A stretch of 64,000 bases of DNA from Parvibaculum sp039973015 (GTDB taxonomy: Bacteria; Pseudomonadota; Alphaproteobacteria; Parvibaculales; Parvibaculaceae), in contig NZ_JBDWLT010000007.1 in NCBI RefSeq assembly GCF_039973015.1, positions 230,416 to 294,415 on the forward strand. The letters run 5' to 3'. The notes under the pieces were generated by a model that had not been told where the DNA came from, made no database searches, and was given only the letters and a program-made list of their open reading frames with translations. The translations under genes were made by a program, and so were the position numbers. This document shows positions 16,649-25,068 of the stretch, in pieces. The first letter of the stretch is position 1. The number at the start of each line of letters is the position of its first letter.

Positions 16649-16756
16649 ATATTTGCTCCTCCCGGGGACGCATCCCCAACCCCCAACCCGTGTTTACTGC
16701 CCGTTTGCCCGGAAGCCTCCTCCCCGGTATTAACGGGTGACGACCGGCGGATTTTT

Positions 16757-16775
16757 TAGTAAATTTTGTTTACGA
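16757..16775. promoter_or_regulatory. Inverted repeat between exbB and marR
   Basis: The core GTAAATTTTGTTTAC is a perfect 5-5-5 inverted repeat, and the arms extend outward with one mismatch (TTAGTAAA / TTTACGAA). It lies in the AT-rich divergent intergenic region, 109 bases before exbB and about 145 before the MarR gene. The size and symmetry fit a MarR-type operator, so the neighbouring MarR protein may control itself and the exb operon. This is inference from position only. Confidence 0.4.
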
Positions 16776-16920
16776 AATCACCGCTGCGCGGGAAAATCAA
16801 GCGCTTCGACAAAAAACAGCACATCATTTTTTGTCGTTGGCCAAATTGCGCAACGGCTCCGTCTTGATACTGTCACTTTGCGTCCTTTTTCGTGACGCAG
16901 CGGGACTGAGGGGCACGACC

Positions 16921-17433
16921 GTGAAAAAGAATGCCGCGAAAGCGGTAAAGCCGGAAGCCGAAACACCCGATGTCTTCTCACCGGAGCATTTTCTCCGTGC
17001 GATCACGGATGTCGGCACCATGCTTGCGACGGTCTATGACCGCCGCACCGGCCTCACCCGCAACCAGACGCGAATCGTCGTCGAGCTTCTGGAACGCGAC
17101 GGGCAGACCCAGACCGAGCTCGCCAACGCGCTTTTGATCCACAAGGTTTCCGTCGGCATCTATGTCAGCGAACTGGAGCAAATGGGGCTGGCGGAGCGCC
17201 GCAACCATCCCACCGACGGGCGCGCAAAGTGCATCTATCTGACGCCGCTGCTGCATGCAAACAAGCATATCGGCCAGGATCACTATCAGCGCATCCATGC
17301 CGCCGCGATCGACGGCATCGGCCGCGAGGATTACCTCACCATGCTGAAGGCAATGGAACGGATGCGCGATAATCTCGTCGAACTCGACGCTTCCGAAAAA
17401 GCGGCCGAAAAAGCCGGCGCGAAAACGGACTAG
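16921..17433 (+). CDS. MarR-family transcriptional regulator
   Basis: The 170-residue protein has a MarR winged helix: LTRNQTRIVVELLERDGQTQ, TELANALLIHKVSVGIYVSELE and the wing RRNHPTDGRAKCIYLTP. I chose the GTG at 16921, eight bases after GAGGGG; the frame opens further upstream without similarity. Its basic N-terminal tail and acidic/Ala-rich C-terminus are lineage-specific. It diverges from the exb operon, and the inverted repeat between them is a candidate operator. The stop codon shares CTAG with the convergent flavin reductase gene. Confidence 0.88.
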   Translation: MKKNAAKAVKPEAETPDVFSPEHFLRAITDVGTMLATVYDRRTGLTRNQTRIVVELLERDGQTQTELANALLIHKVSVGIYVSELEQMGLAERRNHPTDGRAKCIYLTPLLHANKHIGQDHYQRIHAAAIDGIGREDYLTMLKAMERMRDNLVELDASEKAAEKAGAKTD

Positions 17434-17945
17434 CCGGCCGGCGGCAGGCAGTTATAGCCGCCGCGGTGATAAAGCAGCGGCCGGCCGCCATCGACATAAT
17501 CGAATTTCAGCACACGCCCCACCATGATCACATGGTCGCCCGCGTCGTGCCGCGCGTCGATCTCGCATTCGAAATGCGCCAGTGCTTCCTTGAGCGCGGG
17601 AATGCCGCTGCTGCCCTCAAGGACTTCGATGCCTTCCAGGCTGTGATCGCCCTTCATCGCAAGACGCGACGACACTTCCGTATGTTCCTCGCGAAGCACG
17701 TTCACCGTGAAATGCGTCGCCTTCACGAAGACGTCCAGCGTGTCGGATTTCTTGTCGAGGCACCACAGAACCAGCGGCGGATCGAGCGAGACGGAGGAAA
17801 AAGAATTGACCGTAATGCCGATCGGGTCTTTCCCCGCCTCACGCGTCGTCACCACGGCAACGCCCGTCGTGAAGCAGCCGAGCGCATTGCGGAACTTCCG
17901 CACGTCATGCGCGCCACCTTCTTTCACCATCGTTTCGGCCGTCAT
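17430..17945 (-). CDS. Flavin reductase family protein (FMN-binding split barrel)
   Basis: The 171-residue product has the flavin-reductase-like domain: FRNALGCFTTGVAVVTTREA, then GITVNSFSSVSLDPPLVLWCL, and a closing LLYHRGGYN. Such proteins reduce FMN or FAD with NAD(P)H, usually for a partner monooxygenase. No monooxygenase gene is nearby. The start is uncertain; 17945 has GGGAG upstream, and ATGs at 17966 and 17930 are also possible. It ends head-on against the MarR gene with stops overlapping in CTAG. Confidence 0.9.
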   Translation of the reverse strand: MTAETMVKEGGAHDVRKFRNALGCFTTGVAVVTTREAGKDPIGITVNSFSSVSLDPPLVLWCLDKKSDTLDVFVKATHFTVNVLREEHTEVSSRLAMKGDHSLEGIEVLEGSSGIPALKEALAHFECEIDARHDAGDHVIMVGRVLKFDYVDGGRPLLYHRGGYNCLPPAG

Positions 17946-18220
17946 CTGGTGCTGAACTCCCTGCATTCGCCCCGTTTCGGCGAAATCGCGCCTGCGGCTT
18001 TCCGCCAAGTCAACAAACTCTTAATTTTATTCAGCCTTTGGGTGTAAGCCACCCGCAAGCGGCCGCGCAACACCATCCCGCGCAAAGCCGCTGTCTTTCA
18101 CGCAAAACGTATTGGTTAAACCGGCTGTTAAGACGCCGCCCGCAACAATGCGGCAAGAGATGGGGCGGGCTCGCTGATTGTCGGCAACCGCGGATAACCT
18201 GCAAGAAAGTGCTTGGGCAT

Positions 18221-19084
18221 ATGCGGCTGGTCGTTGGCATCCTGTTGGTTCTGGTGAGTGTGTTCGGCGGCTATGCCGCTATGGGTGCTCATCTGGAGGT
18301 TCTTTGGCAGCCTTTCGAGGGGGTCATCATTCTCGGTGCCGCCATGGGCGCCTTCATCATCGCCAATCCGCCGGCGGTCCTGAAAAGCATCGGCAGCCTG
18401 TTCGGCACCCTCTTTCGCGGTCCCCGCTACGACAAGACGGCCTATCTCGAACTCCTCGGCCTGCAATACACCCTCTTCAAGCTCGCCAAGAGCAAGGGCA
18501 ACCTCGCCCTCGAAGCCCATGTCGAGAACCCGTCCGACAGCACGATCTTCTCCCAGTTTCCGAAGTTCTCCTCCGACCATCACTCCGTGGAGTTCATGTG
18601 CGACTACCTGCGCATGATCACGCTGGGCACTGAAAATGCGCACGAACTCGAAGCGCTGATGGACGAGGAACTCGAAACGCACCATCAGGAGCGCGAACGT
18701 ATCGTCGGCGCCGTGCAGGCCCTGGCAGACGGCACGCCCGCTCTCGGCATCGTCGCCGCCGTGCTCGGCGTCATCAAGACGATGGGCTCCATCGACCAGC
18801 CGCCGGAAGTGCTCGGCCATCTCATCGGCGGCGCCCTCGTCGGCACCTTCCTCGGTGTGTTCGTGGCCTATGGCTTCTTCGCACCGATGGCTCAGTCGCT
18901 CCGCAACATCTACGAAGCCGAATCCAAATATTACCTGTCGATGAAGGCCGGCCTCCTCGCCCACATGGCCGGTTATGCGCCTGCCGTCTCCATCGAATTC
19001 GCCCGCAAGGCATTGATGTCGGATGTCCGTCCCACCTTCATCGAAGTGGAACAGTCGACCGCCGCCCTGCAACCCGCCGGCTGA
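18221..19084 (+). CDS. motA: Flagellar motor stator protein MotA
   Basis: The 287-residue protein begins MRLVVGILLVLVSVFGGYAA and has four predicted membrane helices. The MotA signature includes GTPALGIVAAVLGVIKTMGS and GALVGTFLGVFVAYGFFAPM. With MotB it forms the proton-driven stator around the flagellar motor. The frame extends upstream to 18038, but the extra residues are arginine-rich and unlike MotA. motB follows after 31 bases. No other flagellar genes are in the window. Confidence 0.95.
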   Translation: MRLVVGILLVLVSVFGGYAAMGAHLEVLWQPFEGVIILGAAMGAFIIANPPAVLKSIGSLFGTLFRGPRYDKTAYLELLGLQYTLFKLAKSKGNLALEAHVENPSDSTIFSQFPKFSSDHHSVEFMCDYLRMITLGTENAHELEALMDEELETHHQERERIVGAVQALADGTPALGIVAAVLGVIKTMGSIDQPPEVLGHLIGGALVGTFLGVFVAYGFFAPMAQSLRNIYEAESKYYLSMKAGLLAHMAGYAPAVSIEFARKALMSDVRPTFIEVEQSTAALQPAG

Positions 19085-19115
19085 TCCCGGCAATTTGAAA
19101 AGCGTGTAGCCGCAA

Positions 19116-20012
19116 ATGGCGTCGAACGAACAGCCCATCATCATCAAGAAGGTCAAGAAGGTCGTCCACGGCCATCACGGCGGCGCGTGGAAGATCGCCT
19201 ATGCCGACTTCGTGACCGCCATGATGGCCTTCTTCCTGCTGATGTGGCTCATCAGCATGACGACGCCGGAACAGAAGCAGGGCCTCGCCGACTATTTCGC
19301 CCCCTCCAATGTCAGCCGCTCCACCAGCGGCGCGGGCGGCATCATGGGCGGCACCGCCTTCGACGAAACCGGCGCGCGCATGCCCGGCACCAAGCCCCAG
19401 GTCGTCATGACGATCTCGACGCCGGCACAGCCCAAAAGTCCCGAGACCGCGAAGAAGGAAGCCGAGCGCACCGCCGAGATGAACGAGCTGATGAAGCAGA
19501 TGTCGGCGCGCGACCATCGCAATTTCCAGAGCGCCGCCGAAAGCATCCGCCAGTCGATGCGCGACAACCCGGACCTCGCCGAACTCTCGAAAAACGTCAT
19601 CATCGACGAAACGCCGGAAGGCCTGCGCATCCAGATCGTCGATCAGGACGGCCGCTCCATGTTCCCGCCGGGCAACGTCGAACCCTATGAGCGTACGCGC
19701 CACCTGATCGAAAAGGTCGCGAAGATTCTCGTGCGCCTACCCAACCGCATCAGCATTTCCGGCCATACGGACGCAAACCCGGTTACCGGCCGCCCCGGCT
19801 ATTCCAATTGGGAACTCACCTCTGACCGCGCCAACGCGACCCGCCGCATTTTCGAGAATGCCGGACTTGCGAACGACCGCATCTATCAGGTCGTGGGGAA
19901 GGCCGATTCCGAGCCTCTCTTCCCGGAAGACCCCTATATGGCCTCGAACCGGCGCCTTTCCGTGGTCCTTCTGCGCGAAGCCCCGGTCACGCCGCCCGGT
20001 TTCAGCCCCTGA
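19116..20012 (+). CDS. motB: Flagellar motor stator protein MotB
   Basis: The 298-residue protein has a short basic cytoplasmic start, one membrane helix with the proton-accepting Asp in IAYADFVTAMMAFFLLMW, and a C-terminal OmpA-like peptidoglycan-binding domain with SISGHTDANPVTG and SNWELTSDRANATRR. It anchors the MotA/MotB stator to murein. The Ala/Gly/Thr-rich linker (about residues 65-120) holds the plug region in MotB proteins. It is the second gene of the motAB pair. Confidence 0.95.
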   Translation: MASNEQPIIIKKVKKVVHGHHGGAWKIAYADFVTAMMAFFLLMWLISMTTPEQKQGLADYFAPSNVSRSTSGAGGIMGGTAFDETGARMPGTKPQVVMTISTPAQPKSPETAKKEAERTAEMNELMKQMSARDHRNFQSAAESIRQSMRDNPDLAELSKNVIIDETPEGLRIQIVDQDGRSMFPPGNVEPYERTRHLIEKVAKILVRLPNRISISGHTDANPVTGRPGYSNWELTSDRANATRRIFENAGLANDRIYQVVGKADSEPLFPEDPYMASNRRLSVVLLREAPVTPPGFSP

Positions 20013-20093
20013 CGCCTGCCTTCCTGCCGTGCTTGCTTTCCTCTTTTCCTGCCCTTATGTGAATAGGGCCGTTTTCTGAGCGACAGGGAAAAG

Positions 20094-20576
20094 ATGAGCG
20101 AAAGCAATAACGTAGCGCCTCCGGGCCTTTCCGCTTCGGAAAGCTTCGACTGGCCCGCCAGCGCCTTTGACGGCGTTATCATGGCCCGCTCCCTGGCCTT
20201 CATCGCCGATTTTTTCGTTGTCTGCGTCCTGATCGTTCTGGCGTCTGCCCTTTTCGGCGTCCTCGGCGTCCTCACATTCGGCCTGCTCTGGCCGGGCGCG
20301 CTCCTTTCGCCCCTCGTCGCGCTTGCCTATTTCACGCTGACCCTCGGTGGCCGCCATTCGGCCACGCCCGGCATGCGCTGGCAGGGGATCGAACTGCGCG
20401 CATGGAACGGCCACCGCCCCGGCTATCTTCAGGCCGCGCTCCAGACGGTTCTCTTCTATGTGACGGTCACCGTCGGCACGTTTTTCGTGCTTCTCGTGCC
20501 CTTCTTCAACAAGCGCCGCCGCTGTCTCCATGACTATCTTTGCGGTACTGTCTTCGTCCGTAGCAGCTCGCTCTGA
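20094..20576 (+). CDS. RDD-family membrane protein
   Basis: The 160-residue protein has an RDD domain with three hydrophobic segments (about 32-54, 60-82 and 120-142) and the conserved GGRHSATPGMRWQGIELR between the second and third, ending NKRRRCLHDYLCGTVFV. RDD proteins are small inner-membrane proteins of mostly unknown role; some act as Na+/H+ antiporters. In many alphaproteobacteria an RDD gene sits between hemB and the leucyltransferase gene bpt. Here bpt lies two genes downstream and hemB 9 kb away, so that order is partly broken. Confidence 0.88.
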   Translation: MSESNNVAPPGLSASESFDWPASAFDGVIMARSLAFIADFFVVCVLIVLASALFGVLGVLTFGLLWPGALLSPLVALAYFTLTLGGRHSATPGMRWQGIELRAWNGHRPGYLQAALQTVLFYVTVTVGTFFVLLVPFFNKRRRCLHDYLCGTVFVRSSSL

Positions 20577-20664
20577 ACCGGGGCCACCTTCGCTAGATAT
20601 ATGGAAGTTCCATTCGAGGCATGACAGCCAGTAACGGTTTTGTGCCGACTAAAGAGATGCGCGC

Positions 20665-22527
20665 ATGGAGATAGACTTCGTCTGGCAGATGTGGGTGACC
20701 TACGGCTTTATTCTGGCCGCCGTCGTTCTGTTCAGCATGGAACGGGTCACGCTTGAGGTTTCTGCGCTCGCGATCCTCAGCGCGCTTCTGGTCTTCTTTT
20801 ATTTCTTCCCCGTGCCCGGCGATGACGGGCGCAACCTGCTCGGACCGACATCGCTGCTTGCGGGCTTCGCCAATCCAGCCCTCATCGCCGTCCTCGCTCT
20901 CCTTGTCATAGGGCACGGCATGTTCCAGACAGGCGCGCTGGATGGCCCGGCGCGCTATGTCGCCGACCTCGGCTCGACCCGGCCAGGCCTCACCATCTTT
21001 TTCACCTTCCTGCTCGTCGCCGCCATCAGCGCCTTCCTGAACAATACGCCCGTCGCCGTCATGTTCATTCCGGTGCTGGCCACGCTCGCCGGGCGCTTCG
21101 GCCAGCGCGCGCCGAAGGTCATGATGACATTGAGTTATGTCTCGATCCTCGGCGGCATGACGACGCTGATCGGCTCCTCGACAAACCTTCTCGCCGCGGG
21201 TGTTGTCCTCACCTCGCATCTGCCGCCAATCGGCATTTTCGATTTCGTCGTGCCGGGGCTTTTTCTCGCAGGCATCGGCTTTCTCTATTCGACGCTCGCC
21301 GTGCCGCACCTCCTGCCGGATCGCGGCGGGCCCACTATCGAGCTTCAGGGAAACGACGCAGGCGGCGGCAAGCAATATATCGCCCAGCTTGAAATCACTC
21401 CCGGCCACCCGCTTCTCGGTGTGAGTTCCACCGCCGGGCTCTTTCCGCCGCTCCGCGACATGACAGTGCGCATGATCCAGCGCGGCGAACACCCGATTCT
21501 GCCGCCCTTCGAAGACGTCACGCTCAGCACGGGCGACGTCATCATCGTCGCCGCCACGCGCCAGACGCTCACCGAGGCGCTGAAATCCGGCTCCCGTTTC
21601 TTTGAAGGCATGCTGGAAGAGCGTTTTGCCGAAGGCGCCGAAACCAATGGCGGCCCGGCAAAGCCCGGGGGCGAACTCGTCCTCGCCGAAACCGTGGTTG
21701 CGCCCGGTTCGCGCATGATCGGCCAGACCATCGAGCAGATTGCTTTCCGTCACCAGACCGGCTGCATCGTCCTTGGCGTGCAGCGCCGCAGCCGCATGAT
21801 CCGCACCCTGCTGAACGATATTCGCCTTGAGGCGGGCGACGTGCTTCTCGTTCTCGGCAATGCTCCGAAGATTCAGGATCTGCGCCACAATCGCGACGTG
21901 TTGCTCCTCGAATGGTCGGCAACCGAACTCCCCGATCCGAAACTCGCCCATCGTGCGCTCGCCATCTTCGGCGTCATGGTCGCGAGCGTCCTCACCGGCA
22001 TCCTCCCCATCGAGATCGCGTCCATCGGCGGCGCCCTCGCCATCATCGCCTTCGGCGTCCTCAATGTCCGTCAGGCCGCTCGCGCGATCGACCGCCGCAT
22101 CTTCCTCATGGTCGGTGCCATGCTTGGCGTCGCCACCGCGCTGGAGGTCACAGGCGGCGCACATGCCATCGCCAATGCCTCCGTTGTCATGTTCGATGGC
22201 TATGGCGTTCCGGTCATCCTGTCGGCCTTCTTTTTCGCAATCGCCGTCACCACCAATGTGCTGACCAACAACGCGACCGCCGTGCTCTTCACCCCCATTG
22301 CCATCAGCACCGCAACACAGCTCGGCGTCGATCCCATGATCTTCGTCTATGCCGTCATCTTTGCGTCAAACTGCTCCTTCGCAACGCCGATGGGCTATCA
22401 GACAAACCTGCTGGTCATGGGCCCCGGCCATTATGAATTCAGGGATTTCGTGCGCGCGGGCGCCCCCCTCGTCATTCTGCTCTGGTTGGCCTATTCTTTC
22501 TTTGCGCCTTGGTACTATGGTCTCTGA
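20665..22527 (+). CDS. SLC13-family anion permease with two TrkA-C domains
   Basis: The 620-residue inner-membrane protein has two membrane halves around a cytosolic insert. The first half carries FLNNTPVAVMFIPVLATLAG and LIGSSTNLLAAG, the SxTNxx hairpin of the DASS/SLC13 family. The insert (about 215-390) holds two TrkA-C-like domains, each ending in a GDV(I/L)xV pattern. The second half repeats the pattern (TTNVLTNNATAVLFTPIAI) and ends at GYQTNLLVMGPG. Members import dicarboxylates, sulfate or other anions with Na+ or H+. The substrate cannot be read from sequence. Confidence 0.92.
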   Translation: MEIDFVWQMWVTYGFILAAVVLFSMERVTLEVSALAILSALLVFFYFFPVPGDDGRNLLGPTSLLAGFANPALIAVLALLVIGHGMFQTGALDGPARYVADLGSTRPGLTIFFTFLLVAAISAFLNNTPVAVMFIPVLATLAGRFGQRAPKVMMTLSYVSILGGMTTLIGSSTNLLAAGVVLTSHLPPIGIFDFVVPGLFLAGIGFLYSTLAVPHLLPDRGGPTIELQGNDAGGGKQYIAQLEITPGHPLLGVSSTAGLFPPLRDMTVRMIQRGEHPILPPFEDVTLSTGDVIIVAATRQTLTEALKSGSRFFEGMLEERFAEGAETNGGPAKPGGELVLAETVVAPGSRMIGQTIEQIAFRHQTGCIVLGVQRRSRMIRTLLNDIRLEAGDVLLVLGNAPKIQDLRHNRDVLLLEWSATELPDPKLAHRALAIFGVMVASVLTGILPIEIASIGGALAIIAFGVLNVRQAARAIDRRIFLMVGAMLGVATALEVTGGAHAIANASVVMFDGYGVPVILSAFFFAIAVTTNVLTNNATAVLFTPIAISTATQLGVDPMIFVYAVIFASNCSFATPMGYQTNLLVMGPGHYEFRDFVRAGAPLVILLWLAYSFFAPWYYGL

Positions 22528-22557
22528 GGACGCGAAGAAAACCAGCGCGAGAAGGCA

Positions 22558-23304
22558 GTGACGGACCAGTCCCGCATAAGGTTTCCACAGTTCTACATTA
22601 CCTCGCCGCAGCCCTGTCCTTATCTGGAAGGCCGCTACGAGAAGAAGGTGTTTACCCACCTCCTCGGCGATGAGCCCGTCTCCCTCAACAACACGCTCAC
22701 CCAGGCCGGCTTCCGCCGCAGCCAGAACATCGCCTATCGCCCGGCCTGCGAGGACTGTCAGGCCTGCGTCTCGGTGCGTGTTCTGGTGAACGAGTTCCGG
22801 CCCGGCCGCACCTTCCGTCGCATCGCCAACCGCAATGAAGACCTCCGGGGCCATTCGCGCACGGCTGTCGCCACCGGCGAACAATATGGGCTGCTGCGCC
22901 GCTATCTCGATGCGCGTCATGCCGATGGCGGCATGGCCGACATGACGGAACACGACTATGTGGCGATGGTCGAGGACACGACGATCCAGACAAGCATCAT
23001 TGAATACCGCCAGCCTGCCGCCGAACCGGGCGAGACAGGCCCTCTCCTCGCCGCCGCGCTGACCGACACGCTCGAAGACGGCCTCTCGATGGTCTACAGC
23101 TTTTATGAGCCCTATGACGAAGCTCGTAGCCTCGGCACGTTCATGGTGCTGGACCATATCGAACGCGCAAGGCGTCTCGGTCTGCCTTACGTCTATCTGG
23201 GTTATTGGGTCGATGGCTCCCGCAAGATGGCCTACAAGACCCGCTTCCAGCCCCTCGAAGCCCTCATGCATGAGGGCTGGCGCCGCATGACGTCCCCCCT
23301 CTGA
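22558..23304 (+). CDS. bpt: Aspartate/glutamate leucyltransferase
   Basis: The 248-residue protein starts at a GTG (22558) behind GAGAAGG and matches Bpt/Ate: CPYLEGRYEKKVFTHL, AYRPACEDCQACVSVRV with its Cys cluster, and YLGYWVDGSRKMAYKTRFQP near the end. Bpt adds Leu from leucyl-tRNA to N-terminal Asp or Glu, marking proteins for ClpAP through the N-degron pathway. Length is standard. It follows the SLC13 gene by 30 bases and may share its transcript. Confidence 0.94.
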   Translation: MTDQSRIRFPQFYITSPQPCPYLEGRYEKKVFTHLLGDEPVSLNNTLTQAGFRRSQNIAYRPACEDCQACVSVRVLVNEFRPGRTFRRIANRNEDLRGHSRTAVATGEQYGLLRRYLDARHADGGMADMTEHDYVAMVEDTTIQTSIIEYRQPAAEPGETGPLLAAALTDTLEDGLSMVYSFYEPYDEARSLGTFMVLDHIERARRLGLPYVYLGYWVDGSRKMAYKTRFQPLEALMHEGWRRMTSPL

Positions 23305-23433
23305 ATCCGCCCTTTCCCGCCGCCGTTGCACCTCGCGCACGCGCGCCTATACTGGCCGCGAATTGTACCCCTGCAATCGGGGGAGAGACGGCCGTCAGCG
23401 GCCGTCTTGGGGAAGTATATCGGGGAGTCTTCG

Positions 23434-24507
23434 ATGAAGCGCCGCTCGTTTCTGGCTGGCGCCGGCCTTGCCGGCATTGCCGCCGCCACCATGCCCGCGC
23501 CCGCCATCGCGCAAGGCAAGCGCCAGCTCAAGATGGTCACCACCTGGCCGAAGAACTATCCGGGCCTCGGCGTCTCCGCCGAACGCCTCGCCACCCGCAT
23601 CGGCGAGATGACGGACGGCCAGATCGAGATCAAGGTCTTCGCCGCAAACGAGTTCGTTCCCGCCCTGGAATGTTTCGATACAGTCTCTTCCGGCGCCGCC
23701 GACATCTATCATGGCGCGGAATATTACTGGCAGGGCAAGTCCAAGGCCTTCAACTTCTTCACCGCTGTGCCCTTCGGCATGACGGCCGCCGAAATCAACG
23801 CCTGGATCTATCATGGCGGCGGACAGGAACTCTGGGACGACCTTTCCCGGGGCTTCAACATCAAACCCTTCATGGCCGCCAACACAGGCGTCCAGCTTCC
23901 CGGCTGGTACCGCAAGGAAATCAATTCGCTCGAAGACCTGAAAGGTCTGTCGATTCGCATGCCCGGCCTCGGCGGCGAAGTCATGCGCCGTCTCGGCGCC
24001 GCCGCCCTCACGCTTGCAGGCCCGGATATTTTCCCCGCCCTCCAAAACGGCACCATCGACGCCGCCGAATGGGTCGGACCGTGGAACGACATGGCCTTCG
24101 GCTTCTACCGCCTCGCGAAATATTACTACTGGCCGGGCTTCCACGAGCCGGGCTCGTCGCTGGCCGCAGGCTTCAACCTGCAAGTCTGGGAATCGTTCAC
24201 CCCGCAGCAGCAGGCTGTGGTTCGCGCCGCCTGCGCCGCCGAAAACGACTACACGCTCGCCGAATACAACGCCCATAACGGCGCCGCCCTGAAAACCCTT
24301 GTCGAGAAGCATGGCGTCCAGGTCCGCCGCTTCCCGGACGATGTTGTCGCCGCGCTGAAGAAAACCTCGCAGGAAGTGCTTGAGGACGCCGCGAAGGAAG
24401 ATGCCGTCACCGCAAAAGTCTATGACAGCTTCCGCTCCTTCCTCGACACGACAAGCGAGTGGACGCGCATCGGCGACGAGGGCTTCGTGCAGGCCCGCCG
24501 CGACTGA
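23434..24507 (+). CDS. TRAP transporter substrate-binding protein (DctP/TakP-like)
   Basis: The 357-residue precursor starts at the ATG at 23434 behind GGGGAG and opens with a twin-arginine-type signal (KRRSFLAGAGLAG, cleavage near AIAQ). The mature part fits the DctP/TakP group: MVTTWPKNYPGLGVSAERLA, then GAEYYWQGKSKAFNFFTAVP, LPGWYRKEINSLEDLKGLSI and AAEWVGPWND. The Arg in the GLSIRMPG segment should bind a carboxylate. TakP relatives bind 2-oxo acids, so an organic acid is likely, but the ligand is not certain. dctQ and dctM genes follow at once. Confidence 0.93.
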   Translation: MKRRSFLAGAGLAGIAAATMPAPAIAQGKRQLKMVTTWPKNYPGLGVSAERLATRIGEMTDGQIEIKVFAANEFVPALECFDTVSSGAADIYHGAEYYWQGKSKAFNFFTAVPFGMTAAEINAWIYHGGGQELWDDLSRGFNIKPFMAANTGVQLPGWYRKEINSLEDLKGLSIRMPGLGGEVMRRLGAAALTLAGPDIFPALQNGTIDAAEWVGPWNDMAFGFYRLAKYYYWPGFHEPGSSLAAGFNLQVWESFTPQQQAVVRAACAAENDYTLAEYNAHNGAALKTLVEKHGVQVRRFPDDVVAALKKTSQEVLEDAAKEDAVTAKVYDSFRSFLDTTSEWTRIGDEGFVQARRD

Positions 24508-24509
24508 CC

Positions 24510-25052
24510 ATGATGATCGCACTCACCCGCATCGCCCGCCTCATCGACGCCTTGAACGAGCGCACGGGCCGCATCTTTTCCTGGCTCGCACTTGCAATGG
24601 TGCTCGTCCAGTTCGTCGTCGTGCTCCAGCGTTATGTCTTCGGCGTCGGCTCCATCTGGGCGCAGGAGTCGATCGTCTACATGCACGGCGTCATGTTCAT
24701 GGTCGTCGCGGGCTACACGCTTCTCCATAACGCCCATGTTCGCGTCGACGTTTTCTACCGCACCATGCCGCCCGCAACGAAAGGATGGATCGATCTCCTC
24801 GGCACGCTCTTTCTGCTCTGGCCTGTCTGCTTTCTCATCTTCTACGTCTCCTTCCCCTATGTCGAAGCCTCATGGGCAGTGCGCGAAGGCAGCCGCGAGA
24901 CGAGCGGCATTCAGGGCGTCTATCTCCTGAAAAGCGTGATCCTCGTCTTCGCCGTCCTTCTCGCCCTTCAGGGCCTTTCGACCGTCATTCACGCGCTGCG
25001 CATTCTTTCCGGGGCCGAACAGCCCGCGGAAGAAGCCTCGCCCATCCTCTGA
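24510..25052 (+). CDS. TRAP transporter small permease (DctQ)
   Basis: The 180-residue protein has four hydrophobic segments and the DctQ pattern ALAMVLVQFVVVLQRYVFG, then WAQESIVYMHGVMFMVVAGYT and HVRVDVFYRTMPP. It is the small membrane subunit of the TRAP transporter. The ATG at 24510 is two bases after the dctP stop, so expression is coupled. The next gene encodes the large permease. Confidence 0.93.
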   Translation: MMIALTRIARLIDALNERTGRIFSWLALAMVLVQFVVVLQRYVFGVGSIWAQESIVYMHGVMFMVVAGYTLLHNAHVRVDVFYRTMPPATKGWIDLLGTLFLLWPVCFLIFYVSFPYVEASWAVREGSRETSGIQGVYLLKSVILVFAVLLALQGLSTVIHALRILSGAEQPAEEASPIL

Positions 25053-25068
25053 AAGCGCGCCCGCCCAA

